DNA of 64,000 nt from Suillus spraguei (Eukaryota; Basidiomycota; Agaricomycetes; Boletales; Suillaceae). Shown here one piece after another: positions 11,499 to 22,900 of the stretch. The stretch is taken from the NCBI GenBank assembly GCA_016800925.1, contig JABCPU010000382.1:1-64000 (forward strand), written 5' to 3'. Positions within the stretch are counted from its first letter, which is position 1, and each line of letters starts with the position of its first letter. The position numbers and the translations under genes were made by a program. Below the pieces are notes generated by a model that was not told the origin of the DNA, ran no database searches, and worked only from the letters and a program-made list of their open reading frames with translations.

Positions 11499-13170
11499 TC
11501 ACAGATCCTCAAAGCATGTGAGTTTGAAATGGTTAGATAAAATTTTACAAGTACCAGTACCTGGTATTGAGGCTACGACCTGTTCACCGTGCTGACTATT
11601 ACTAGTAACAGAAGTGCGACGGCATTTCGGAGGAGGGTAACTAGAGCCTAAGTCCTCATACAACGTGATACCGCTTTTGTGAAGGGAGTGGCATACATAA
11701 CCAATGTCCATATTGGCATCTTCTAACTTTCTCTCGGCTTCTGTAGCTTCAAACTTGTAGAGCACCCGAAGTGCAGTATTCTCCTTGAGAATGCAGTCTG
11801 CGAGTTTCTTTTCTGCAAGGCGAACATCTCGTTGTGCTCATGTTGCATTCAATACAAGTTGGGCATTGAGTTCCTCACTACGACTTGTTAGTGACCTAGC
11901 CAGGCACTAAGGAACTTGAGTGGTGTCTGTGACGGGCACTCTATCAAGAGTGGTGGCCCGTGCATATCAGTCTCCTAGCACGGAGTGCGCTAGTTGCATT
12001 GGTTGGAGGTGGGCGCTACGTGCTGTCTCACGACCTATGTCACAGAGACGAGGTTCTTGACAACGATCAAAGACGTAGAAGCGATGAGCTTCTACAAAGT
12101 TCGAATAGAGACGATAAGCTTATGAAAAGCTTATCGAAAGGAAGTTCAGGGTCGAAGATCAAGTAGATTCAAGTTAAAGAAGTACAAAGGTTATCTGCGT
12201 GTATTTATACGTAAGATTGAAGCAGAGCGTGAATACGTAAGTATCGCTGAATTAGGTATGAAGTCAGATAACCAATAGGAAGACGCATGCTCATAAATGA
12301 GTCAGAGGTGTATGAACCAATGAATGCACGCATGTGTGAAAGGGAGTCATAAGTGCGGAGCCAAGGGTATAAAGGGTATGAGCCAATGAGGCGACGCACG
12401 AGTCAAGAAAGGTAAATGATAAAAGGATAAAGCATAAGACGATACCAAGATGTCCTTGAGAACAGAGAAGGCGCTTGAAGCGCGCAAAGCGCGAGAGGCG
12501 CATATAGGTGCGAAGGAAGTAGAAGGCACGTGAGGGGGCGTGTTCAGCAATGATGGAGGAGGCGAGCATAGGCGAGGTAAGAGTGATGATGGCGAGCCAG
12601 ACAAGGTAGCAGAGGACGAGGATGGAGGCCTCATCGGGACGAGAGTAGATGGTGACACATAGGGGGAAAATGATAGTAGGAGCGCAAGAAGGTGTTCTTG
12701 TAACACGACTGATGTCATTAGAGTTAGTAGATTCCTAGAGAACATTATTATTTAGAAAACATATCGGAAGTGCATGAACATACATTATCACTGTCATCAC
12801 AGCTCAACTCCGTTGTTATCCGAGTTGAAACTTTTGCTGACGCCAGAACTGTGGTCAAGGAAAATGTGTAATTCATGATGCTCGGTGTGCTTAAATGGCG
12901 CAATAACACAGAAGACCAGTGTGTTTGCAAAGCACCAATAGCCCTGGGAGTTCCGATTATCCCAGAGTTAAAAACGCGTGGCCCAGCCCTACTAGACATA
13001 GTAATACTACTATTGTGAGGTATGGACAAGGAGGGAGTATCGCAAATGGTAGATGAGTTGACAGAAGTGGTACTAGTACTAGTAGTACTGTTCACAAATG
13101 GCCCAGGTGTGCTGGAGACCTCACAATGTTGGCAGCACTCAGGCTGAAGCAAAGTTGACTTCTGAGCCAA
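11499..13170 (-). pseudogene. Coiled-coil ORF of a repeat family, split by a solo LTR
   Basis: The upstream part (12748-13170, minus) is Ser/Thr-rich. After the solo LTR, frame resumes near 11880 with SRSEELNAQLVLNAT, a TGA at an expected arginine, then AQRDVRLAEKKLADCILKE and LEDANMDIGYVCHSLHKSG. The heptad-like charged helix predicts a coiled coil. The function is unknown to me; its position next to an inverted repeat arm suggests it belongs to a mobile element. Confidence 0.45.
11886..12705 (-). mobile_element. Solo LTR (family B) with 5-bp target duplication
   Basis: The 820-bp sequence begins TGTTAGTGACC and ends TTCTTGTAACA, so it has short inverted TGTTA/TAACA ends. It is flanked on both sides by CGACT (11881-11885 and 12706-12710), a perfect 5-bp duplication. 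Related copies lie at 27428-27746 (opposite strand, truncated) and 44059-46478 (interrupted). No internal coding sequence adjoins it, so it is a solo LTR formed by LTR-LTR recombination. Orientation is assigned by comparison with the copy in the minus-strand Copia element and is tentative. Confidence 0.85.
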
Positions 13171-13790
13171 GTTTGGTAGCGCATATACTGGTGTAAAGAT
13201 ACAACCTAACCTGGGCTGTAGATAAACTACCTCCTAAGTTAGTATGTGAGTCTTGCGCTCCATCTAGTCTGCTTCACTTGTGAAAACAAGAGTGTTTGAC
13301 CCTAAAGGGGGATGCCTGTTAGTATGGTCAAGTTCAAGTCAAACCAATGTGCGAATGTAGTGTCATAGTCAGCAGTAAGTTGCCACGGTCAGCGATGATG
13401 CCGCCGGAACTAGTGTTGTATGTAGCGGAGCTACCTTGGTCGAGATAATACTTGTAACAGTTACATCAAGCGAGCGGTGATATCAGTGGTAGCAGTAAGG
13501 TGCGAGCAGTGCAAAGAAACAGTAAAGAAGGCTGCGGTACTTTCAGCAGTAAAGTAGTGGTGCGTGAGAAGTTCAGTCAAAATAGCAATCAAAAGTCCAG
13601 TGGTATGCCAGCAGTAACGGAGAACGAGCATGATCGATTAATGAGTGATAAAGAACTTTAAAGACTAAGTCTACTATTGGGTAGATCCAGAGCTAGACAA
13701 TAATCCTGACCTATAGTACGTGCAATGGGGTAAAATCAGGTACTGTATTGTGTGGGGTACGCGGTGCTTATATCCTAAATTGTATGTATT
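13170..13790. repeat. Repeat arm, inverted relative to 8490-9720
   Basis: The inner roughly 150 bp match 9345-9495 in reverse complement. The outer part has short CAGTAA/GCAGTAAG-type units. The next repeat (from 13794) starts directly outside it. Confidence 0.6.
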
Positions 13791-13793
13791 TGG

Positions 13794-14150
13794 AATACTC
13801 TAGGCAAGATCAGTAGCACTCAAGTGTAGTAACCGCCATATGTAAACATAGTGTGAGGTGCTGCGGCACGAGGTAACATGTAATAAGGCTTGCCATGGAA
13901 TCAGTGATAATGAACATAAAACAAACAACACACCAAATGGAGCTATGCGGACGCGGCAAGGACATGGAAGGACATTGGTATGTGGAACGAGGTGCGGCAG
14001 TCGGTATGGTGTGCAGTAAGTGTGGGATGCCACCGGTAATGCTAAAGGGGTAAGACGGCCATGGACAAGTGGTAACTCCTATAGACGTGAGACAAGTGTC
14101 AAAAGGTAGGGTTTTAAGCCTAGCGCCAATACGTTCATTACACCGGTTTT
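13794..14150. repeat. Dispersed repeat, copy 2 (lacks the MITE)
   Basis: Direct-orientation partner of 1-605. The run at about 14088-14110 is continuous where copy 1 carries the 306-575 MITE, so it represents the pre-insertion state. Confidence 0.75.
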
Positions 14151-14727
14151 TCTCTGGGTCCACTGTGATTTGTACTTGATTGGGTGTCTGGAGGCAATGA
14201 AGGCAGTGAGAGGCTTGGAGATGGAATGTCCATCAAGTTGCATTCAAGAGATTCAGATGTTGTAGGTTGGACGCTGTCCATCGCCAATAGGTTTAAGTTG
14301 AAGTTACTGATTCAGAGTCATACGTGCAACAATCATTGACTCAATACTATAGTAATAACTTGCTTCAAATTGTAACATGACTTTCAATTGACAAGGCTTC
14401 AACTTCGGTGCAAAACACTCAGAAGCTAGTAGTACACCCTGCACAACAATGGATTTGAAGTGCCCCGCAAAGCCCTCCTCTTGTGAGTCAGGGATATCAT
14501 ACTTAGTATACACAGTCGCATGCAGCAAAATCTACAAGTACACACCATGTAGATTACTAGGGAACAAATTGAAAATGAAACAGTTCATGGATGATGGTAT
14601 ATTAAACGGCAGCGATAGTATCAGTGTGACTCAGGCTGAACACAGCAACAACGCAAACACTAAGATACAGATGAGATCAGACAATAAATTTGAATGTACT
14701 ATGGATGCTCACCCTCCCAGCTCGAAC

Positions 14728-15213
14728 CTACAAGTTTTTCACCTGTCCCTTTGCCTTCTTGGACTTGGACTTCTTTGTCTTTGCCTTGGGAACCTTCCTG
14801 TTGTCCACCTTCGCTTTCTTTGCTAAGTGTGCTGGTTCGATATCAATCAATAATCCAGTGGAGGGCATGTGCAGCTGATCAGTCGAGGATGAAGTGGTGA
14901 GGTTGGATGAGGACCCAGCTGTTGGATCAGATGAGAGCAGTGAAGTGGAAGTAGCCTGAGTGACTTCTTGATGTGATGACTTGCGCTTGTCATATCTGTG
15001 GTGATGCCAATCCACATAGCGGCAGTAAGCCGTAGGATACACGGCGGTAGAGATCTGGTTCACAACAGCTTCCCGCATGGGGTCCCACACAGGACGAGAC
15101 TCACGTGCACTCCGGATTGCAGGCTCCTCTAACCCCATCCCCTCCAACAATGATATAATATATTCTTTCAAACTCCCAGCAGCCTCACTCAACATGCATT
15201 CAACATTGTCCAT
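14728..15213 (-). CDS. Hypothetical protein, TE-associated
   Basis: A 161-aa open frame from an ATG at 15213. The N-terminal part has mixed charge (LSEAAGSLKEYIISLLEGMG), followed by WDPMREAVVNQIS, a Ser/Thr-rich linker and a very basic Lys-rich tail near the C-terminus. I do not recognise a family. It lies between repeats and a broken Plavaka transposase on the same strand, so it may be cargo or a decayed transposon gene. It could also be chance coding in repeat DNA. Confidence 0.3.
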   Translation of the reverse strand: MDNVECMLSEAAGSLKEYIISLLEGMGLEEPAIRSARESRPVWDPMREAVVNQISTAVYPTAYCRYVDWHHHRYDKRKSSHQEVTQATSTSLLSSDPTAGSSSNLTTSSSTDQLHMPSTGLLIDIEPAHLAKKAKVDNRKVPKAKTKKSKSKKAKGQVKNL

Positions 15214-15597
15214 CTTGATCTCAGGGTAGATGGTCTGCAGAGTGATAATTAATATCTTAGTAAATACAAAAAATTAAATGTACCCCTTCTGTGAACGTCT
15301 CTGCATTCTTACTGCTGAAGTTGAAGTGGTTGTCTGCACCATGCTTGAACACGGTGTATCAGACTTGAGCCACATTGATCCAGACGTGGGAGTGGATAGT
15401 TACTGGCCCAAACTTCAATGATTTTTTGATATGATGAGGGATGAAATCTTCATGATCCAAGGTGGGACTTGCACGAAGGATTTGACTTGCAACACTATTG
15501 TCCTTTGGCTGTTGCCATATATTCTGTTCTCACAATGATATCATTAGCATGTAGTCGGTCCCTCCAGAGCTATCAGTTGTCGTCCTCAACTTCTGAA

Positions 15598-16492
15598 TCA
15601 TGCTATTGTCATCTGATGACAATCCACATTCCCCACCCATTTGCTGATGGGCCTCAGCATCTCTATTTTGGCTTCATCATCCTCACCCTCCGGTGGATGG
15701 GTTGCAACTAACAGTTGCAAGTCAGGAATATTGGTGAAGTCTTTGTTCTGCATGCAGTGATTTAGATGGAGGGTGACATCGATGAGTCGTTTGTTATAAG
15801 AGATACCATCAGTGTACTTGGTGACGGCCTTGAAAAGATGCGTGGTTGGTTGTTCATGGATAGGGAGTGGGGTCATGATTTGAAGCTCTTGCATGTCCTG
15901 GAAATAGTTGAATCTAGATGTGATCAGCATTAGGATTTGTGTGTGTGATTAATAGGGTTCACTTTGCTCTGATACCAAAATCTGATTCCTCTGATACAAA
16001 TGCTAAAACTACAGCGTACTCTGCAGGTGTAATGTTGGTGATGACCTTGGATGGTGTTCAAAATTGCTCGCTGAACAGTTGAAGGGGGCCTATGAATGTG
16101 TTGGGTCAAGGATTTTGAAGAGCCTTGAGAATGATAGCACAGCACCCTAGAAGATGATGGTCAGGAAGAAGTCTCATTGGAATAGATAAGCGAACTGAGA
16201 AATCCTAACCCAGACTTAAGCCATCTTGATTATCTTCAAGGTCAAGTCTTGCTTTCAGTACTGCCTTGAGATCATCAAGCAAGTGTCGGTCTGATACTTT
16301 GTCCAGTAGGCAAATGTTGGAGGACTTCACTGATTTTTGGGCTTCAAGTTGTATACATGGAGAGGAGGTAATGGAGGGTGGTGGCGACCAGCCTGAGCCC
16401 AGCAAGGCTTTACTACTAGTAGTGTCAAGGTTCATGGTTGAGAGTTTGGAGTACATTTGCGGGAGTTTGATGAAAGAACCACTGAGAGACAT
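15598..16492 (-). CDS. Hypothetical ORF fragments, minus strand
   Basis: Two open frames (16205-16492 from ATG at 16492; 15598-15930 from ATG at 15930) in the same direction as the transposase remnant to the right. The second contains FKAVTKYTDGISYNKRLIDV and an acidic stretch. No family recognised. They might be exons of one gene together with 14728-15213, but I could not connect them by convincing splice sites. Confidence 0.25.
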
Positions 16493-16842
16493 TGAGAGTA
16501 CTGTGTAGTGGTACTATGATGACCACTGTCAGTTAGCTACTAGGGCAAGTTGTGCCACCAAACCCACTGGTCCATTATTGTTCAAGTTGCAGTTTAGTCA
16601 GCTAAAAACCACGTGTTATATCTACATCATGATGGGTAGCGCTGTACAGTGCTACCTGATACTGTACACTGCCACCTCGTGCTGTACAACTGGTTTGCAA
16701 TCAGTGCAGTGTTATATAGCAATGGAGCTCTCTAGGAGGAAACATCTGAGTCTACACAATTTGAAGCTATATAGTCCCTGCTATCATATTTGTTGTGATA
16801 CTAGTACTAGTAAGTACAACAGGAAAAAACTTTAGACTAGTA

Positions 16843-18477
16843 CTATGAATTTGAGATGGCGTAATAGAACTCTTTGTTGATGTATTTGTTCAAGAAGAAA
16901 ACACAAGCAGAGTGAGCGCTATTTTGTGCTGTTAGATGGGCATCAGCAACAGGACTGAACCGGGGGACAATATGTGCAAAAGAATGAAGTTGATCCAGCA
17001 GGAGGATGTCACCAAAGGGAACCCCTGCTGATCGCATCACACATTTTAAAACATGCATTTGCATAGTGTGTTCCAATATGCTTCCACATTGCTGAGTCAC
17101 GACATCTAGATGTTGGACATAGGTGAGGAAATGTCCAGCCCAAGGGGTAGTCTTTCCTTGCAGAGGAAGTGGTTGCATAATAAGGCGCACCTCAACAACA
17201 GTGTGGCCTGCAAGTTGCTCAGACATTAGGTATACCAGTAGCACACAAACTGACAATGAAAACTGTACCTTTAAGCCCACTAGCTGGCCATTGTTCAACT
17301 TTGGTGTCACCAACAGTTAATATAGCAGCATCATGATGACCGTACTTCCTAGTTTTGCTCGGAGGAGATGCATTGATGGTGAGAGCAGGAAGAGTGGCTG
17401 ATTGGCTGTAGTATGATGCCTGCTGCACCCGTACTTTGAACCAGGCCATAAGGTCATCAAATGGCAGAGATGCATCAGGTACTGCATGGCGTTGCCCCTC
17501 CAGCTTGTGAAAGTTCTGATATGGGTGACTGTGACCTTCCCATTGAATGTAGTCAGCGAGTGCTCCCCGCATGTCAGGCAGAGAAAATTTTTCGGCTGCA
17601 ACATCAACTGATATGCACCGTAGGGAAGGATCAAAATTGAGGTGAATTGCTGTGCTACCAGCAACAAACGTGCAGACAGGTCTGGTCGCTTTGATGTTCG
17701 AAGAGACTTGTACTGCCTTCTTGAAGAAATTGGTGATGGGACGTTTTGGCCCCCAGAGATCATTGGTAAGTGCAGCCTGTGAATCTGCCTCATCAACATC
17801 TGCACCTTCATCATCCAACTCCAAACCATCGTCCATTGTCCGAGAATCAGCACATTGAGAAAGTTGAATGATGATTGATGTCGTAGTCTGAAAATTTCGA
17901 TACTTTTAAACATGATCGAGAAACCGGCATATTTGAGCATCGACATTGTTGTTGGTAGAGTCGGCAGGATCCTTGATCAAGGTGATGTGAGCATGCTTGG
18001 TGGTATTGGCAGACCACTGCAAGAGGGAACCGACTTGACGAATACTGGGCATGACGCTCTGCATCAACTCCAGTTTGGGGATATGCCAGTTATCGAGGAC
18101 ATTTTTGCTCTTGACCCCTCTATGCGCCCCACACCTAATGATGTCTTTCTTGTGGTCATGGAATTCCTGGAGAGCGTTAAGAATCTTCTGGCAATGCAGT
18201 TCATCCATCACTGCTGCTTGCAATAAGTACCGAAAGTCCATGAATGCTCGAATAGCGATGACAATGCCAGGGGGAGCTGCATCAGCAATGAGGGCAACAG
18301 TATAATGCTGCAGATCCCACTGCGTTCTTCCAGTGACTTGCTTAAGATTTGAAATACCATCCTTGAAGTGCCAGAATGTTGTGAGCAGCTGTAAAATGGA
18401 GAAGCGAAAGTCCAATTCCTCTGTGCCAACAGCTCTGAGACACCACTGAATATCATGGTCATAGAATGCATGATACC
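16843..18477 (-). pseudogene. Plavaka-type DNA transposase, C-terminal half, truncated by an LTR element
   Basis: Read from 18477 leftward: FYDHDIQWCLRAVG, FRYLLQAAVMDE, NALQEFHDHKKDI, DNWHIPKLELMQSV, LLQWSANTTKHAHIT, AQICRFLDHV. This is the order and spacing seen in the fungal Plavaka transposase C-terminal region. A TAA follows FLDHV at about 17909, but the same frame continues (QLSQCADSRTMDDG) to about 17270. A GT-AG intron then leads to HTVVEVRLIMQPLP and the C-terminus FLNKYINKEFYYAIS, with the stop at 16843. The 5' half is missing because the Gypsy LTR at 18478 begins mid-protein. Host function none; it once cut and pasted a DNA transposon. Confidence 0.75.
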
Positions 18478-18954
18478 TGTTACAGTTGTACGTGCCCCTA
18501 TTCATTTTCCCTTTATCTTCTTACTTGTATATTATGTCACATGACTCCGACTCATATGCTCAACGCATCTGTACAACACCTGCCTTCCTTATTAGGATGC
18601 GCAGTTACATTCTCATGGTTACTTGGTCTGTGCGCACAAATCTACCTATATAAGCACAGTGTACTTGTAGTAGATTCCTTACTTTAATCTTACTGGGTTT
18701 TACCTGGAACTTCCTTCGCTTAGGTCTCCAACCTAAGTCGTCCTTGAATCGTCTCTAAGTCTAAGCACTCCTTAGTCTTAGTCTCTATTCTCGTAAGAAC
18801 CTCTTGGACTTATCCTCGAGGCCAGATCCTTGATTGTACTCAGAACGCGTTCCTTGTACTTTCACCTTGTCCTCTTTTGGGCATTGTAAGAAGATCCCAG
18901 CAGACCGTCTGTGTCTTTTCACTGTCGCTGGTGACGCCACCCCAGTTCATAACA
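18478..18954 (+). mobile_element. 5' LTR of Gypsy element 1 (family A)
   Basis: 477 bp, TGTTACAG at the start and CATAACA at the end. A close copy is 27747-28219. It lies about 160 bp upstream of gag and inside the Plavaka transposase frame. A matching right flank for the target duplication was not found, since no 3' LTR could be located. Confidence 0.85.
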
Positions 18955-19111
18955 AAAGATTAAAGTCTACCTTGATCGTCGACTATCCAGTCTTCAACCC
19001 CGAAACTTGATTGCTTAGAGAAGCCCTCTGACAGAAGACAAGCCCTAACAGACAGCAAGACAGCGCGTGTAGGCATTGAGAAAGTATAACTCACTAGACG
19101 AATCATCAAAT

Positions 19112-19948
19112 ATGGCGACCAAAGAATTTGAATACAAAATCGGCCAGCCAACCACTTTTGATGGAGATCGCGACCATTCTTGCGAATTTATCCAGTCATG
19201 TAATCTTCACTTCGATATCAACGAAAAGCTTTACACTACCAACAAGCAGAAGATCATTTTCATAACATCCTTTATGACCAAAAGGAATGCCAAATCCTGG
19301 AAAGAGCAATTCCTTGACCATGCTCAATCAACCGACACCTCTGGACAAAAAGTTGGTTATGGGACAATGGTGGATTTTATGAAAAGCTTCAAAGAAGCCT
19401 TCGACCCAGTGGATACCAAAGGAACCACACTCACGAAACTCCGGGACCTCAAACAAGGAAGTGGAGATCTTCACACTTACGTCGCTGATTTCGAGGCACT
19501 TGCAGCCAAGGCTCATATCACCAATAATGCAACAAAGTTCCAATTCTTCCAAGATGGCCTGAATTGGGGCATCCTTACAAAGCTTTTCGCACTAGGAGAT
19601 GTCTCAGAAGTATTCCGAGACATTGTGCTGCAATGTGTTTCCATTGACAATTCCCATCATCACCTTCAAGCCATGAGGACACGACATGCTCCACAACAGA
19701 AAAAGAAGAACTATGGAAACGCACGCTACATACCAAACCGCGATTCCAATGCAATGGTCATAGATCGTATCTCTGATATGGAGAGATCCGAATGCATGAA
19801 GAAGGGACAATGCTTCGGATGCAAGAAGACAGGACATCACATTCATAATTGTCCTGACAGAAAGAAAAAGACCCCGCTCCAACAAACCAAAGTTAAAGAG
19901 GAAGAAGAAGACGAAGAAACTGTCAGGAGGATTGTTGAGGATTTTTGA
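19112..19948 (+). CDS. gag: Ty3/Gypsy gag (element 1)
   Basis: 278 aa from ATG at 19112. A capsid-like region (FDGDRDHSCEFIQSCNLHF, KRNAKSWKEQFLDHA, TYVADFEALAAKAHI, FFQDGLNWGI) is followed by a CCHC zinc knuckle CFGCKKTGHHIHNC and an acidic tail. It appears intact. The stop TGA at 19946-19948 sits directly after a T5 run, and the pol frame is open in the -1 phase from there. The second copy at 28414 has the same arrangement. Confidence 0.85.
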   Translation: MATKEFEYKIGQPTTFDGDRDHSCEFIQSCNLHFDINEKLYTTNKQKIIFITSFMTKRNAKSWKEQFLDHAQSTDTSGQKVGYGTMVDFMKSFKEAFDPVDTKGTTLTKLRDLKQGSGDLHTYVADFEALAAKAHITNNATKFQFFQDGLNWGILTKLFALGDVSEVFRDIVLQCVSIDNSHHHLQAMRTRHAPQQKKKNYGNARYIPNRDSNAMVIDRISDMERSECMKKGQCFGCKKTGHHIHNCPDRKKKTPLQQTKVKEEEEDEETVRRIVEDF

Positions 19949-22900
19949 CTTGGAGAAACAAAGATTCAACATATGTTTCTCCCAATGTATTACTAAGACT
20001 TGTACGTGCTGTAGGTGAAAGAAAAGAACTTCATATCCCCATCACCCTTCACTCACGTACTCATCCAAAATCCGTCGACACCACCGCTGTCATTGATTCA
20101 GGAGCGGCAGGAACATTCATTTCCGAAGTGTTTGTGAAACTCCATCAAATCACACGATGAAAACTCAAAACACCATTTCGAGTTACTACGGCAGATGGAA
20201 CTCTTATCAAAGGAGGACCAATCACACACTACTGTCTCCTAGTGGTCAAAATCGATGAACGAACCATGTATGGAAAGTTCAACATCACCAAACTAGGAAG
20301 AAGGGATCAAATCCTTCTGGGAATTCCGTGGTTACGTGCAATGAACCCAAGTATAGATTGGGCTGCTGAAACACTCGTCCTTCCCCGAACAATGAAATCA
20401 GATGAAATTGAAATTGATATGGATATGGATAGAAAGAAGAATGGATTACCTCCAGCCTTTAATTGTCATTCTAAGAAATGGCAATATTCCCAATTCCCGA
20501 AACCTCTCGTAATCCCTTCGATTTCTAAAGACCCTGAACCGGAAATACAAACCCCGCATGCCATCGACCCCATTCCCCACGTACAACTGCCACGACCAGT
20601 ATCACCGATTCCCCGCGCAGAAAAGCGCAAGAATGAATCCGAACCAGAGTATCGGGTTGGACAAGAACCTATTGAGCAACGGCCAATAGAAGAACAGAAG
20701 TATGGAAAAAGAAAAGCAGAAGATGAGATCCCAGGACGAGATACCAATGTACCAAAATTATCCAAGTTCTATGTCCCCCCGAAAACTCTTTCAGCCTCAA
20801 TTGAAGAAATCCCTGATGAAGCAGAACCCGTGCCCTCGTTGATCCCAACAGAGGATGATGACCAATTCAATACCATGCAAGATGTCTGGCACGCACCAGA
20901 AGTGCGAGAGATTTCCTCTTATGAGCTTGGAGATGGAGAATTCCTTGTGGAATATGATACCAATGGAGTAAGTATGAGGATCATCGAAGAAGTATCCATG
21001 GATACACCTCTCACACAAGATGGAACTTCCCTACTCGAACAACTTCCCAATCACTCCACGATCTCCCTTCCGAAATATAGTAATAAAGCTCAAGAATTTG
21101 CCACGGATGAAAAAGAAAAGAAAAAGAAATCCTTCGAAGAATTGGTCCCGGACTATTTGCATGACTTTGCAGACGTCTTTGCTAAGGACGGACTGAACAA
21201 ATTACCCCCTGAACGCCCTGGTATTGATCATCAGATCGATACCAAACCCGGTTTCATCCCTCGTACATCTAAGGTTTACCCGCTATCGGAAAAAGAACGT
21301 GCTGCCATCAAAACGCTTATTGATGAAAACGTTGCGAAAGGTTTTATCTCAGAATCGAAGTCACCCCAAGCCAGTGGTTTCTTCTTTGTGGGAAAGAAGA
21401 GTGGAGAATTGCGTCCCTGCCAAGATTATCGCTACATCAATGATTGGACAGTCAAGAACGCCTATCTGCTCCCACTTCCTATCTCCTTGTCGCACGCCTT
21501 CATAATGCACAGTTCTTTACGAAAATGGATATCCGGTCTGGTTATAACAATATTCGCATCCATCCCGATGATCGCTGGAAAGCTGCTTTTACTACGGAAT
21601 TCAGCCTCTTTGAACTGAACGTCATGTTCTTTGGTCTCTGCAATTCACCGGCAACTTTCCAAGCATACATGAATTGCACCTTCCAACAGGAAATCAACGA
21701 AGGATGGATGGTTATCTACATGGACGATATCCTGATTTTCTCTACAACAAGGAAAGAACATCTGTTCTTAAAACCAGAGAAATGCACCTTCGATGCAGAA
21801 GAAGTGGAATACCTCGGAATGATAATTCGTCCTGGACAAGTTGCTATGGATACCACCAAGACCAAGGGAATCTCCGAATGGCCAGTCCCGAAATCTGTAA
21901 AAGATGTTTGGTCATTCCTCGGTTTTTGCAACTTCTACCGCACGTTCATTTCCCACTATTCTGACATCGCTCGACCTCTTATCGATTTAACAAAGAAAGA
22001 TAAGGCCTTTGATTGGTCAACCGAATGCATGGTCACCTTTGAAGAGCTAAAACGGCGCTTTACATCCCAACCGGTACTCCGTAACCCTGATCCTTCCCGA
22101 CAATTTGCCATTGCTACCGACACTTTGATGGTGTTTATCACCCATGTGCATACCTCTCACAGTCTTTAAACCCCGCAGAACGCAATTACCAGATCTTTGA
22201 CCGGGAATTCCTTGCCGTAATCCGGGCATTGAACGAATGGCGCCATTATCTTGAGGGAAACCCACACCCCGTCCTGGTATTCACCGACCACAAAAATCTT
22301 CTGTACTTTAGAAGTGCACAGAAGCTTACCTGTCGCCAAGCACGTTGGCAATTGATTCTGTCTATTTACGACATTGAACTGCATCACGTTGCAGGTACTA
22401 AGTTAGTGGTGCCTGATGCACTATCTCGCCGACTCGATTACGACTCCGGCAAAGACGATAACGAGGACCAGACCCTCCTCCCTGATGCTCTATTCGTTCG
22501 TCTTATTGACACCGACCTAAAGGATGTGTTGTCATCCTCTGACCCCCTCGACGACCCTGTCTTTAAAACAGCATCCGACGCCCTTGATGGAGTGTGCCTT
22601 CCTCCTATGAAATTGGCACTCTCTGACTGGAAGATTGAGGAGAACGTCCTCTACTTTAAGACTCGTGCCTATATTCCCCCAGCGCATCGTTCCAATATCC
22701 TGAAACAATATCATGATCATCCTACCGCGGGACATCCCGGCAGGTTCAAAACTGAAGAACTCGTCAAACGAGAAGCTTGGTGGCCCGCTATGGGCTCTTA
22801 TATTCGGAGATACGTCGAGGGTTGCGCCCTTTGTCAGCAGATGAAAGCCGATACTCACCCTGTTCGACCTCCACTTACCCCGATCCCTTCCTCTGCAACT

